Shown here: one piece after another, positions 6,782 to 14,536 of the stretch | Position numbering within the stretch: position 1 is the first letter of the stretch | Layout: each line of letters opens with the position of its first letter | NCBI GenBank assembly: GCA_945866165.1 | Contig: CAMBGO010000031.1 | Coordinates: forward strand, 1-16,098 | Length of the DNA: 16,098 nucleotides | DNA from: Chitinophaga pinensis | Lineage (GTDB): Bacteria; Bacteroidota; Bacteroidia; Chitinophagales; Chitinophagaceae | Direction: 5' to 3' | Program-made: the position numbers and the translations under genes | Notes under the pieces: generated by a model | Databases searched by the model: none | Told to the model about the DNA's origin: nothing | Seen by the model: only the letters and a program-made list of their open reading frames with translations

Positions 6782-8991
6782 TCTTTATTGTTGATTTTTT
6801 TTATTAGATGATCAAGTTCTTCATTCTTGTTTAGCCTTTCTTTTATCTTCTCGAGCGAATGTGAAGAGATAGACCAATTCATGGGATAAAGCTCCTCTTG
6901 ATTTTTTTTATAAAGGTTCAATACAGTGTAGTATTCATCAGACTGATACATATCTTGTAGGTTCTTTGATAACCTGAGGTTATTTATGTCTGTTTGACTT
7001 GAATAGGAACCCAAAATTGTTTTTATAGGCGCCCCCAAATCATTAATCATTGGATGTACTTTAGTGAAATTTTTCTCGACTTCAATTTGATTGGACACAT
7101 GGATCACATGGAATCGTATTTTCGCAAAATTGTTATTTGGATTTTTTAGTAACGTATCGCTTATTGTCTTATTCAAATCGAGGATCATTTCATGAACTAC
7201 CCCTGCACCAGAATTATCAAAGTATCCTCCATCAACAAAATATTGGTCTTTGATTCTGCCAGCAGGACTAAAATAAGGGAAACGGGCACCTAGTACAATT
7301 GAACTTGCTATAGAAATCTCTTTATTTGCTCCAATTACATCTAACACATCAACCCTGCTTGACGAAGTTCCATAATTTAGTTTCACATTGCTTATAACAG
7401 CAGGCGCACCATCTTGCATTCTTGTGCAGTTGATGCAAATGACTGAATTTGTTTTCAATGAAGTTTCGTTGTTTACCAACGCAGAAAAATCCATGTTCAT
7501 AAATGAACCTATCTCTTTTCCTACCAGCACATTCGTTAAGGACTTTTCAAGTGCCTCAGCTCTATCTTTTACAACTCCTTGCGGTATAAGTGGTAGCAAA
7601 AGGTCAGGACCAAGCAATCTCACCAAAGGGAAGCTCAGAAAGTCGTTTGATAAATAAGCTTGTACTTCATTTGTTCTGCTTTTTAATGGGAGTTGTTTAG
7701 ATGCATAAAATGTAATATTCCCAAGACTTCCTCCTGAGGCTCCAGAGAGGCAATAAATATTTTTTGAAAATGCTCCATTTGTTTCTGTTTCAATTTTACT
7801 TAGCACAGAAGCGGTCCAATAGGCTGATCTTGATGCGCCTCCATCAGCTAGTATGAAATAAACTGGAAATTCATTTATTGTAGAATCACTTAGTAATTCA
7901 TTGCGTTCCTTTATCCAACTTAAAAAATGTGATTTAAGTGTAGGCCTTTTTCGATTTTGTTGATCTTCTAAACCTGTACTTCTCATACTTACATAGTGGG
8001 GCTCCCTCAAAAAACCTGCAATAATCAAAGCAAGGATTAAAAGAAAATGAAAATTTATTTTTTGCTTTATAGAGAATAATGCGATGATATTACCTGCGCC
8101 TAATAAAATTCCAAATGAGAGCAAAATAATTGGAAGCGGAGTTATATTTCTTGAAATGGGAAGTGAGTAAACCGCACTTATATAAATACCCAGCGCGATG
8201 AGTGAAAAGGAAGAGAACAGAAAAAATATATTTTTTTCTGTTTGTATCATGATCTCTTTTTTGAGCGGATCCTCAATTCTTGCCCTGTCGTGAAACACCC
8301 ATAGGATTAATTTTCTGTATTGATTTCTTGCTGATGTAATATGCTTTTGTTGGGGAAGCTTGTTTTTGGTAGTATTTGTTTGACTGATTTTTCTTCTTGT
8401 TACAACAATATAGAGGTACCCTAATTGAAGCATTGGAAGAAATATAATATAGCCCCAAAGGCTATTTATAAAAATCATGATTATAATAATGAGGATATAG
8501 GCTATCCAGATAAATTGTCTGGTTTTTTTAAGTTGATTTCGGCCCATCTTATTTTTTATTTTCTCAAATAAAAAATGCGAAACCATGAAAAGAAAAGTAC
8601 TGCTAAGTAGTATAGCCGCTGTTAAAATAGTGTGTTCAAATTCGAACTTTAGCTTAACCAATGCACAAATAAGTGCTGTAAAGCAGAGGTATCCGAGTAG
8701 CCTAGGTGTTTGGTATAATTCCTCTTTTGCAATGTGAAAGAGCTTGTCGTTATTGTATGCAATTAGTCTTGAAGTATACCAAGTTACAATGGCCCAAAAT
8801 AGCAGTCCTATTAAAAAAAGCAACCCCGTTTTTCTAGAATCAAGTCCTGTAATGATAATGTCTTTGCCTTGAAGCGAGTTATTAAAAAAGAAATAGGCAA
8901 GGAGTAGAAAAAGAATTCCTGGGAAAAATACCCAAAGTACCTGCAAAAAAATTGCAAGCCTTTGAAGCGTCCTGTTGATGCTTTGTAACAA
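6778..8991 (-). CDS. Multi-pass membrane patatin-like phospholipase
   Basis: The 737-residue protein has about eight hydrophobic segments before residue 330 (roughly 12-36, 55-75, 97-115, 120-142, 160-197, 254-275, 285-305, 313-328), then a patatin domain. The Ser-Asp dyad is visible: nucleophile Ser419 in the elbow GASGG (417-421) and Asp587 in DGGYFDNSG. The oxyanion loop at 383-388 is DGGASR, where classic patatins have a glycine-rich DGGGxRG, so the loop diverges. Patatins hydrolyse acyl esters of lipids; this one is presumably an inner-membrane lipase or acyl hydrolase, but its substrate is unknown. The start must be TTG 8991: an in-frame TAA lies 21 bases upstream, and the next Met is about residue 136. 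It lies 100 bases downstream of obg and may be transcribed with it. No terminator separates it from the convergent glycosylase gene. Confidence 0.85.
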   Translation of the reverse strand: MLQSINRTLQRLAIFLQVLWVFFPGILFLLLAYFFFNNSLQGKDIIITGLDSRKTGLLFLIGLLFWAIVTWYTSRLIAYNNDKLFHIAKEELYQTPRLLGYLCFTALICALVKLKFEFEHTILTAAILLSSTFLFMVSHFLFEKIKNKMGRNQLKKTRQFIWIAYILIIIIMIFINSLWGYIIFLPMLQLGYLYIVVTRRKISQTNTTKNKLPQQKHITSARNQYRKLILWVFHDRARIEDPLKKEIMIQTEKNIFFLFSSFSLIALGIYISAVYSLPISRNITPLPIILLSFGILLGAGNIIALFSIKQKINFHFLLILALIIAGFLREPHYVSMRSTGLEDQQNRKRPTLKSHFLSWIKERNELLSDSTINEFPVYFILADGGASRSAYWTASVLSKIETETNGAFSKNIYCLSGASGGSLGNITFYASKQLPLKSRTNEVQAYLSNDFLSFPLVRLLGPDLLLPLIPQGVVKDRAEALEKSLTNVLVGKEIGSFMNMDFSALVNNETSLKTNSVICINCTRMQDGAPAVISNVKLNYGTSSSRVDVLDVIGANKEISIASSIVLGARFPYFSPAGRIKDQYFVDGGYFDNSGAGVVHEMILDLNKTISDTLLKNPNNNFAKIRFHVIHVSNQIEVEKNFTKVHPMINDLGAPIKTILGSYSSQTDINNLRLSKNLQDMYQSDEYYTVLNLYKKNQEELYPMNWSISSHSLEKIKERLNKNEELDHLIKKINNKD

Positions 8992-9091
8992 TACTTTGTT
9001 TGTTACATGAAATTACATCATTGTTATCAGTGATTTGATATACTTGCGCAGAAACCTCAAACTATTTTTGAAGTTTATTTAGGATTAAAAA

Positions 9092-10087
9092 TTAGGCTGG
9101 TTGTAGTTCTTTCCAAAGCAAGTCTTTTAATTCTTGCAATCCTTTTCCAGATACCGCTGAAATAAAAACATGTGGAATATTTTTTGGAAGCTCCTTTTCA
9201 ATAGCCAATTTCAATTCTTCATCAAGCATATCAGATTTGCTTATTGCTATGATGAATTTTTTATCAAGTAGTTCAGCATTGTATTCTTTCAATTCACTGA
9301 AGAGAATTGATAATTCTTTTTTATGATCATTGCTATCCGCAGGAACGAGAAAAAGCAACACAGGATTTCTTTCAATATGCCTTAGGAAGCGATGCCCTAG
9401 GCCGCGGCCTTCTGCAGCTCCTTCAATGATGCCTGGTAAGTCTGCAATACAAAAAGACCTACCGTTGCGGTATTCTACCATGCCCAGTTGAGGGGTAAGG
9501 GTAGTAAAGGCATAATCTGCAATTTTCGGTTTGGCTGCAGTAACGGAGGATAGTAAGGTTGATTTTCCTGCATTGGGAAATCCTACGAGTCCAACATCAG
9601 CAAGCACTTTTAATTCTAGTACTTTCCATCCTTCTGATCCTTCTTCTCCTGGTTGCGCATATTCTGGTGCTTGGTTGGTAGGTGTTGCAAAATTTTTATT
9701 GCCCAAGCCACCCCTTCCTCCTTTCACCCAAATGAATTCCTGGCCATCCTCTAAAATTTCACCATCAAGCAAATCATTTTCTTCGTTTCTGGCAATGGTA
9801 CCCAGTGGCACTTCTATTATGATATCCTTTCCATCACGACCTGTCATGTTGTTTTTATTGCCATACTGACCGTCTTCTGCAATTACATTCTTATAGTAAC
9901 GAAGGTGTAGTAAGGTCCATAAGTTTTTGTTACCCCTTAAGATGATATGACCACCCCTACCACCATCACCTCCATCGGGTCCGGCTTGCGCATTAAATTT
10001 GGTGCGCATGAAGTGTTTGCTTCCTGCCCCACCGTGCCCACTCTTGCAAAACACCCTTATCTGATCAACAAAATTCGATTTTTCCAT
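9092..10087 (-). CDS. obg: Obg family GTPase (ObgE/CgtA)
   Basis: Obg is an essential ribosome-associated GTPase acting in 50S assembly and stress response. Residues 1-160 form the glycine-rich Obg fold (GHGGAGS, GPDGGDGGRGGH, GGRGGLGN). The G domain follows with GFPNAGKS (P-loop, 169-176), DLPG (G3, 216-219), SKSD in place of NKxD (G4, 283-286) and SAVSG (G5, 310-314). The protein ends right after the G domain at residue 331, so it has no long C-terminal extension. I choose ATG 10087 (MEKSNFVDQIRVF), which matches the usual Obg N-terminus. An ATG at 10135 would add 16 residues of non-conserved sequence and lies upstream of a promoter-like TACCTTG. The gene is divergent from the ftsB/divIC-like gene. 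Confidence 0.95.
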   Translation of the reverse strand: MEKSNFVDQIRVFCKSGHGGAGSKHFMRTKFNAQAGPDGGDGGRGGHIILRGNKNLWTLLHLRYYKNVIAEDGQYGNKNNMTGRDGKDIIIEVPLGTIARNEENDLLDGEILEDGQEFIWVKGGRGGLGNKNFATPTNQAPEYAQPGEEGSEGWKVLELKVLADVGLVGFPNAGKSTLLSSVTAAKPKIADYAFTTLTPQLGMVEYRNGRSFCIADLPGIIEGAAEGRGLGHRFLRHIERNPVLLFLVPADSNDHKKELSILFSELKEYNAELLDKKFIIAISKSDMLDEELKLAIEKELPKNIPHVFISAVSGKGLQELKDLLWKELQPA

Positions 10088-10095
10088 TTCGGGTG

Positions 10096-10124
10096 CAAGG
10101 TAAGCATAAGCGTGGGAAAGGCAA
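10096..10124 (-). promoter_or_regulatory. Possible promoter for obg
   Basis: On the minus strand TTG (10122-10124) is followed after exactly 19 bases by TACCTTG (10096-10102), one base shorter than TAnnTTTG. The box ends 8 bases before ATG 10087. The spacing is good but the -7 box is imperfect. Confidence 0.35.
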
Positions 10125-10241
10125 TGAGGATGCATAATTGCTAAGGCTATTGTTATATAGGCGTTTTAAAAATTAAAACAGCATAGTTGTTTCTAGCAAA
10201 GGCATTTTACGATGTCAAAAGAATTTAATGCATTAATATCC

Positions 10242-10249
10242 TAACTTTG
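10242..10249 (+). promoter_or_regulatory. -7 promoter box before the ftsB/divIC-like gene
   Basis: TAACTTTG matches TAnnTTTG exactly and ends 15 bases before ATG 10265. It overlaps the TTG codon at 10247 where the open frame formally could begin, so that TTG would lie upstream of the transcript start. No clear TTG element lies at the right distance upstream. Confidence 0.5.
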
Positions 10250-10264
10250 TTGCAACACATTCTC

Positions 10265-10561
10265 ATGCAAGCCGTAAAAAAAATCATTGGTTTTTTCAGC
10301 AACAAATATCTCTTGGCTGGACTTGCATTTACATTATGGATTCTTTTTTTTGATCATAATAATTTTTTCAGGTACCTAGAATACCAAGGTGACCTTAAAG
10401 AGATCAAGCAAAAAAAGGTCTATTACCAGGGTCAAATTGAAAAAACAAGGAAAGACGTGGAGCTGATCAAAACCAACCCATTTTGGTTGGAGAAAATTGC
10501 AAGGGAACAATACCTGATGAAGAAAAAGGGAGAAGACGTCTATATTGCTAAAGAAGAATAA
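10265..10561 (+). CDS. DivIC/FtsB-type septum formation initiator protein
   Basis: This small bitopic inner-membrane division protein has 98 residues. It has a short basic cytoplasmic N-terminus, one membrane helix at about 15-31, and a periplasmic coiled-coil-like region at about 40-72 rich in Lys, Glu and Gln. It ends with the family signature NPFWLEKIAREQYLMKKKGE, in which E-K-I-A-R-E is typical of FtsB/DivIC. In other bacteria such proteins join FtsL and FtsQ/DivIB to activate septal peptidoglycan synthesis. The start ATG 10265 is preferred over a TTG at 10247 because of the promoter box at 10242-10249. It is divergent from obg. The family assignment is firm by motif, but the choice between FtsB and DivIC names is not meaningful here. 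Confidence 0.82.
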   Translation: MQAVKKIIGFFSNKYLLAGLAFTLWILFFDHNNFFRYLEYQGDLKEIKQKKVYYQGQIEKTRKDVELIKTNPFWLEKIAREQYLMKKKGEDVYIAKEE

Positions 10562-10690
10562 AAAAAATTGCATCCAAAAGCAATAAATCCATTCATTTCT
10601 CGTTTTAATCTCGACAAAATGTTAATTCACCCTTGTGGAGGATCATTTTGATATAAAGTTCAATAGAAATTTGATCATCAACAAAGAACA

Positions 10691-10927
10691 ATGGGTAAAA
10701 ATCAACTAAGCTCCGATAAAACGCTTCGTTTCCTTTACAAGGAAATGTCTGAAAACGAATCAGTTGATTTCTTGGCTTCCTTAGAAGAAAATCTATTTGC
10801 AATGCGAGTCTTTCTTGAACTTCAAGAAACGGTAGATTCAATTCAAACTATACAGTATTCCCCAAGTGAAAAGCTGATTAGCAAGGTGCATGCATATGCA
10901 TCATTTAATTTGATTAGTCCGCAATAA
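10691..10927 (+). CDS. Small uncharacterised acidic protein, anti-sigma-N-terminus-like
   Basis: This gene encodes 78 residues with no signal peptide, membrane segment or cysteines, so it should be cytoplasmic. The first half (SSDKTLRFLYKEMSENESVDFLASLEENL) has the look of the short helical region found at the N-terminus of many Bacteroidota anti-sigma factors, where an L-x-x-Y/F-x-x-x-E-x-x-x-x-E-x pattern precedes the membrane part. Here that is all there is. The middle is a helix rich in Leu and Glu, and the end (YSPSEKLISKVHAYA) recalls the SPS-x-x-x-x-x-I motif closing such regions. I know no function. Its length, ATG start and clean reading frame suggest it is real. It is 129 bases after the ftsB/divIC-like gene and 34 before nth, so it may share their transcript. 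Confidence 0.6.
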   Translation: MGKNQLSSDKTLRFLYKEMSENESVDFLASLEENLFAMRVFLELQETVDSIQTIQYSPSEKLISKVHAYASFNLISPQ

Positions 10928-10961
10928 ACTAATTCATAGTAACTTTCAATCTTTTCAACAC

Positions 10962-11606
10962 ATGAAACGAAAAGAACGTTACGCAATTGTCATTGATTAT
11001 TTCCAAAAGAACATCCTAGAGGCTGAAACGGAACTCTTATATGACAATCCATTTCAATTGCTGGTTGCTGTGATTCTTTCTGCACAGTGCACAGACAAAA
11101 GGGTAAACCTCACAACTCCAAAAATTTTTGAACAATTTCCCAGTCCTGTTGAACTTGCAGAAGCAGAATTTGATGTCCTATTTAATATTATCAAGAGCAT
11201 CTCTTATCCAAATAACAAGGCAAAGCACCTAATTGGAATGGCCAAAATGCTACTAAGCGATTTTGGAGGTGAGATACCCATGACTGTAGATGAATTGGTG
11301 AAACTTCCCGGGGTAGGAAGGAAGACGGCTAATGTAATTACCTCAGTTATTGATCAACAGCCTAATATGGCGGTAGACACCCATGTTTTTAGGGTTTCAG
11401 CCCGTCTTGGACTGACGCGAGGAGCTAAAACACCACTCGCCACTGAAAAGCAATTGATAAAGGAAATTCCTGCCGATTTGGTACACCTTGCACATCATTG
11501 GTTGATATTACATGGAAGGTATACCTGCCTTGCTCGCAATCCTCGATGTGCTTCCTGTGGGTTGGTTTCACTTTGTCTGTATTATAAAAAGAATAATAAA
11601 AATTGA
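10962..11606 (+). CDS. nth: Endonuclease III (DNA glycosylase/AP lyase)
   Basis: This bifunctional base-excision repair enzyme removes oxidised pyrimidines and nicks the abasic site. Its 214 residues match the usual length. The helix-hairpin-helix LPGVGRKTANV (115-125) carries the Schiff-base Lys121, and VDTHVFRV carries the catalytic Asp139. The [4Fe-4S] cluster ligands are Cys189, Cys196, Cys199 and Cys205 in the exact C-x6-C-x2-C-x5-C pattern. The start is ATG 10962, the first codon before the conserved fold. A near match to a promoter box, TAACTTTC, lies at 10940-10947, 14 bases upstream, with one mismatch. It could be transcribed separately from the small protein gene before it. Confidence 0.96.
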   Translation: MKRKERYAIVIDYFQKNILEAETELLYDNPFQLLVAVILSAQCTDKRVNLTTPKIFEQFPSPVELAEAEFDVLFNIIKSISYPNNKAKHLIGMAKMLLSDFGGEIPMTVDELVKLPGVGRKTANVITSVIDQQPNMAVDTHVFRVSARLGLTRGAKTPLATEKQLIKEIPADLVHLAHHWLILHGRYTCLARNPRCASCGLVSLCLYYKKNNKN

Positions 11607-11711
11607 TCTTGCTACTCAGACCAAAAGACGATAAATCTATATGGATTCATACCTAAAAAGCTTTTTCCTACCTTCGTTATTCATCCCGGCTAGTTCGGAA
11701 AAACATTCACA

Positions 11712-12593
11712 ATGAAAGTGGCGATATATAGTCGTGGCGGTCAGTCTATTCAACACAGCGATTTGTTGAACCTGAATGAATCCCTGGTAAACGCCAGTAT
11801 TAGCCCGGTATACTTCAAAGAATTGTACGACCAGTTTGAAACATACCTAGTTTCAGCAAGTCAACTTGATACATTCACTAGCGCAGAAGAACTCGATGAT
11901 TCATTTGATGCACTCATCAGCTTGGGTGGCGACGGCACCTTGTTGGATACAGTTTGTTTGGTTCACGATAAGCAAATACCTGTATTGGGAATAAATTTTG
12001 GAAGACTGGGATTTCTTGCTAGTCTTGGTAAAGAGCATATCAATGAAGCCGTTGAGGCATTAAAAAACAGAACATATGTATTGGATAAACGAAGCCTGAT
12101 TCACCTTGATGCAGACATTCCTCTTTTTGGAGAGCAACCATTTGCATTGAATGAATTTACGATACATAAAAGGGAGTTTTCTCCTATGATCAAGATTCAT
12201 ACTTATTTGAATGGCGAGTTTTTAAATACATTTTGGTCTGATGGATTAATTGTTTCCACGCCCACGGGATCAACTGGGTATTCATTGAGTTGCAACGGTC
12301 CTGTTGTTTTCCCAGATAGTGAAAGCCTCGTGATTACTGCAATGGCGCCTCATAACCTAAACATCAGGCCAATTGTAATACCTAGCAACAATGTATTGTC
12401 CTTTGAAGTGGAGGGAAGGGCTAATGATTTTATTTGCACATTGGATTCTAGAAAAGAGCTGGTTAAAACCAAGGTGCAGCTAGCTATTCGTAAAGAGCAT
12501 TTTTCATTCAACTTAATACGCCTTGATGAAAATTATTTTTTGAAGACGCTCCGGGAGAAACTAACATGGGGATTTGATACAAGGAATCGTTGA
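11712..12593 (+). CDS. nadK: NAD kinase
   Basis: NadK phosphorylates NAD to NADP in the cytoplasm. In 293 residues the signature blocks are all present: GGDGT at 72-76 with the catalytic Asp74, NFGRLGFL at 95-102, the substrate-binding NE pair at 147-148, and the glycine-rich loop STPTGSTGYSLSCNGP at 182-197. Further support comes from MAPHNLNIRPIVIP at 211-224. ATG 11712 precedes the first beta strand MKVAIYSRGG directly. The 105-base gap from nth contains TACCTTCG at 11669-11676, one mismatch from a promoter box but 35 bases from the start. In Bacteroidota nadK is often followed by the porG-uppS-bamA genes, as here. Confidence 0.96.
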   Translation: MKVAIYSRGGQSIQHSDLLNLNESLVNASISPVYFKELYDQFETYLVSASQLDTFTSAEELDDSFDALISLGGDGTLLDTVCLVHDKQIPVLGINFGRLGFLASLGKEHINEAVEALKNRTYVLDKRSLIHLDADIPLFGEQPFALNEFTIHKREFSPMIKIHTYLNGEFLNTFWSDGLIVSTPTGSTGYSLSCNGPVVFPDSESLVITAMAPHNLNIRPIVIPSNNVLSFEVEGRANDFICTLDSRKELVKTKVQLAIRKEHFSFNLIRLDENYFLKTLREKLTWGFDTRNR

Positions 12594-12642
12594 TCTTAAA
12601 AAACAAATAGCACTTAACTTCAAAATTCGCATCCTGTTAACG

Positions 12643-12671
12643 TTGGAGGGCGTATAAAAAAAATATTTTTG
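12643..12671 (+). promoter_or_regulatory. Promoter before the porG-like gene
   Basis: TTG at 12643-12645, an 18-base spacer and TATTTTTG at 12664-12671 match both elements of the Bacteroidota promoter. This is the most complete promoter in the window. The -7 box ends 7 bases before ATG 12679, so the transcript would have almost no leader. Confidence 0.6.
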
Positions 12672-12678
12672 TGAGCTA

Positions 12679-13518
12679 ATGATGAAAGCCCGTTTATTGT
12701 TTCTTTTTTTGATGGCAACTAATCTAGTTTCTGCCCAAATTGAATCTTATGTACAAGAAGGAGAGATTGGGTTTGTAAATGTAGGTTCCGCTTTTTATTT
12801 TGGTGACATAAACAACCAATCTTCAATCAATTATCCAAAACCTGCATTGGGTATTTTTGTTAGAAAACAATTTGGAAATTATGTAGCACTTCGATTAGGT
12901 GGAAATTATGCTGTTGTTGGGTATGCCGACCAATTCAGTAAAGTTGAATTTCAGCGACGAAGAAACCTCAATTTTGAATCAAAGATCTTGGAAGCAACTG
13001 TTCAAGGTGATTTTAATTTCTTTCGCTTTGTTCCTGGTGACCGTTCCTATCCATTTACACCCTATGCCACTTTTGGAGTAGGTATTTTTAAATTCGATCC
13101 ATATACATACCTAAGTGGTCGAAAATATTTTTTAAGAACGCTGGGTACTGAAGGACAAGGGTCTGTTGCCTATCCTGAACGTAAACCGTATAAAAATTTT
13201 GCTTTTTGTTTTCCTTTTGGAATGGGTATTAAATACAATGTCTTCAGAAATATCAACCTTGCATTTGAAGTTGTATATCGTTATACTTCAACCGACTACC
13301 TTGATGATGTTAGCACTACGTATGCAGGTGACGCAGTTTTTCCAGCAGGATCGGGTGGACCAGCCTACTTATTGCAAGACAGATCTTATTCAACAGGAAC
13401 GAGGATTGGAAAAACTGGAAAGCAACGGGGATTTAGCGAGCAAAATGATCATTATGTTTTCGCACAACTTTCTCTTTCAATTTCTTTTTCATCATATAAA
13501 TGTGCCGATCCCAAGTAG
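12679..13518 (+). CDS. porG: PorG-like outer-membrane protein (DUF6089 family, type IX secretion)
   Basis: The first 19 residues (MMKARLLFLFLMATNLVSA) are a clear Sec signal peptide with cleavage before Gln20. The mature part of about 259 residues is rich in aromatic-alternating strands (GEIGFVNVGSAFYFGD, YVALRLGGNYAVVGY, FAFCFPFGMGIKYNVF, FAQLSLSISF), as expected for a small outer-membrane beta barrel. I assign it to the DUF6089/PorG family by pattern and by position: in Porphyromonas gingivalis, from memory, porG is next to uppS and omp85. PorG is needed for type IX secretion and gliding-related export. Motif evidence alone would support only an outer-membrane barrel. The start could be ATG 12679 or the adjacent ATG 12682. 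A promoter lies directly upstream. Confidence 0.7.
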   Translation: MMKARLLFLFLMATNLVSAQIESYVQEGEIGFVNVGSAFYFGDINNQSSINYPKPALGIFVRKQFGNYVALRLGGNYAVVGYADQFSKVEFQRRRNLNFESKILEATVQGDFNFFRFVPGDRSYPFTPYATFGVGIFKFDPYTYLSGRKYFLRTLGTEGQGSVAYPERKPYKNFAFCFPFGMGIKYNVFRNINLAFEVVYRYTSTDYLDDVSTTYAGDAVFPAGSGGPAYLLQDRSYSTGTRIGKTGKQRGFSEQNDHYVFAQLSLSISFSSYKCADPK

Positions 13519-13601
13519 CCAACAATAATATATCTACATCCTAATTACAATATGAAGACAGTCAACTAACCATTTGAAGCAATCTAACACCCTAAAAAAC
13601 C

Positions 13602-13609
13602 TATTTTTG
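13602..13609 (+). promoter_or_regulatory. -7 promoter box abutting the uppS start codon
   Basis: TATTTTTG matches TAnnTTTG exactly, and only 4 bases separate it from the uppS ATG at 13614. If it is used, transcription would begin at or next to the start codon, giving a leaderless mRNA. A TTTG at 13573-13576 lies 25 bases upstream, longer than usual for the -33 element. Transcription from the porG promoter is an alternative source of uppS mRNA. Confidence 0.45.
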
Positions 13610-13613
13610 TAGT

Positions 13614-14357
13614 ATGTCCATTAAAAATACCATTGATCTTACAAAATTGCCATCCCATATTGCCATTATCATGGATGGAAATGGGAGATGGGCACAGGAA
13701 AAAGGTCAAGATCGTTTGTATGGTCATTTTCATGGCGTTGAGAGTGTTCGAAATATTGTTGAAGGTGCAGCTGAATTGGGCCTAAAATACCTAACCTTGT
13801 ATGCGTTTTCAACTGAAAACTGGGATAGACCAGAACAAGAAGTTACCGGGCTGATGGAATTGTTGGTTGAAACCATCAGAAAAGAGGTTCCTACCCTTCA
13901 AAAAAACAATATCCGATTACACGTTATTGGTGCTACACACCTGTTGCCAGCCTATGCCCAAACTGCTTTGCAAGAGGCCTTGAATATGACTGCCTCTGCT
14001 ACTGGATTGAACCTGGTGATGGCATTGAGTTATAGCTCAAGATGGGAATTGGTAAATGCAATAAAGCAGATTGCACTTGGAGTTAAAAACAATCAAATTG
14101 AGCCTGAAGAAATAGACCATAACACGCTTCAACACTACCTTTCAACCAGCGATTTCCCCGATCCTGAGCTCATGATTAGAACCAGTGGGGAATTCCGTAT
14201 TAGCAATTTTCTTCTTTACCAACTTGCATATGCGGAACTCTATTTTACCGATACACGCTGGCCCGACTTCAGAAAAGAGAATCTTTATGAAGCTATTCTG
14301 GATTTTCAACGCCGAGAAAGGCGGTTTGGGAAAACTAGCAGCCAAGTTAAAGTTTGA
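13614..14357 (+). CDS. uppS: Isoprenyl transferase / undecaprenyl diphosphate synthase
   Basis: This cis-prenyltransferase condenses isopentenyl diphosphate onto farnesyl diphosphate to make the C55 carrier for peptidoglycan and O-antigen precursors. The hallmark motifs are present in order: MDGNGRWA with catalytic Asp21 (20-27), YAFSTENW (63-70), and RTSGEFRISNFLLYQLAYAE (189-208), the pyrophosphate-binding region with two arginines. WPDF at 216-219 closes the family pattern. The length is 247 residues, typical for bacterial UppS. ATG 13614 is the only reasonable start. The gene sits between the porG-like gene and bamA, the usual Bacteroidota order. Chain length cannot be confirmed from sequence. 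Confidence 0.96.
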   Translation: MSIKNTIDLTKLPSHIAIIMDGNGRWAQEKGQDRLYGHFHGVESVRNIVEGAAELGLKYLTLYAFSTENWDRPEQEVTGLMELLVETIRKEVPTLQKNNIRLHVIGATHLLPAYAQTALQEALNMTASATGLNLVMALSYSSRWELVNAIKQIALGVKNNQIEPEEIDHNTLQHYLSTSDFPDPELMIRTSGEFRISNFLLYQLAYAELYFTDTRWPDFRKENLYEAILDFQRRERRFGKTSSQVKV

Positions 14358-14536
14358 TCTTTTAGTGTTATGTTTTGATGTCTAATTTCTCCAATGATAT
14401 CAAATCATAGCTTAATATCCGGGAAAGACCAGATAAATTCAAATCCAGTATATCCATCCTATATGCTAAACAATGAACTCTTTAACAAAGAATTAGACAA
14501 AAAGCCGTTATTTTGCCGTCCCAAACCAAGAACTTG
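14358..14536 (+). other. Intergenic region between uppS and bamA
   Basis: The 179-base gap is AT-rich and has no open frame or terminator hairpin that I can support. TATTTTG at 14509-14515, one base short of TAnnTTTG, ends 21 bases before the bamA ATG and could be part of its promoter, but I see no matching TTG element. This leaves open whether bamA is transcribed alone or by read-through from uppS. Confidence 0.5.

Noticed and set aside
9531..9869. 112-codon plus-strand open frame inside obg
   Set aside because: It lies antisense to the strongly conserved Obg domain, and its Pro/Ser-rich composition is the usual shadow of glycine-rich coding sequence.
10088..10135. 16-residue N-terminal extension of Obg
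   Set aside because: It does not resemble the Obg N-terminus and overlaps the promoter-like elements at 10096-10124.
10247..10264. TTG-TTG start of the ftsB/divIC-like gene
   Set aside because: It overlaps the TAACTTTG box, so it would not be in the mRNA. ATG 10265 is favoured.
10635..10641. GTGGAGG, a Shine-Dalgarno-like string
   Set aside because: It is 49 bases before the small protein ATG, and the TTG that follows closely meets a stop after one codon. No gene fits it.
10641..10676. Inverted repeat GATCA ... TGATC before the small protein gene
   Set aside because: Only 5 base pairs with a 26-base loop and mismatches next to the stem; expected by chance in AT-rich DNA.
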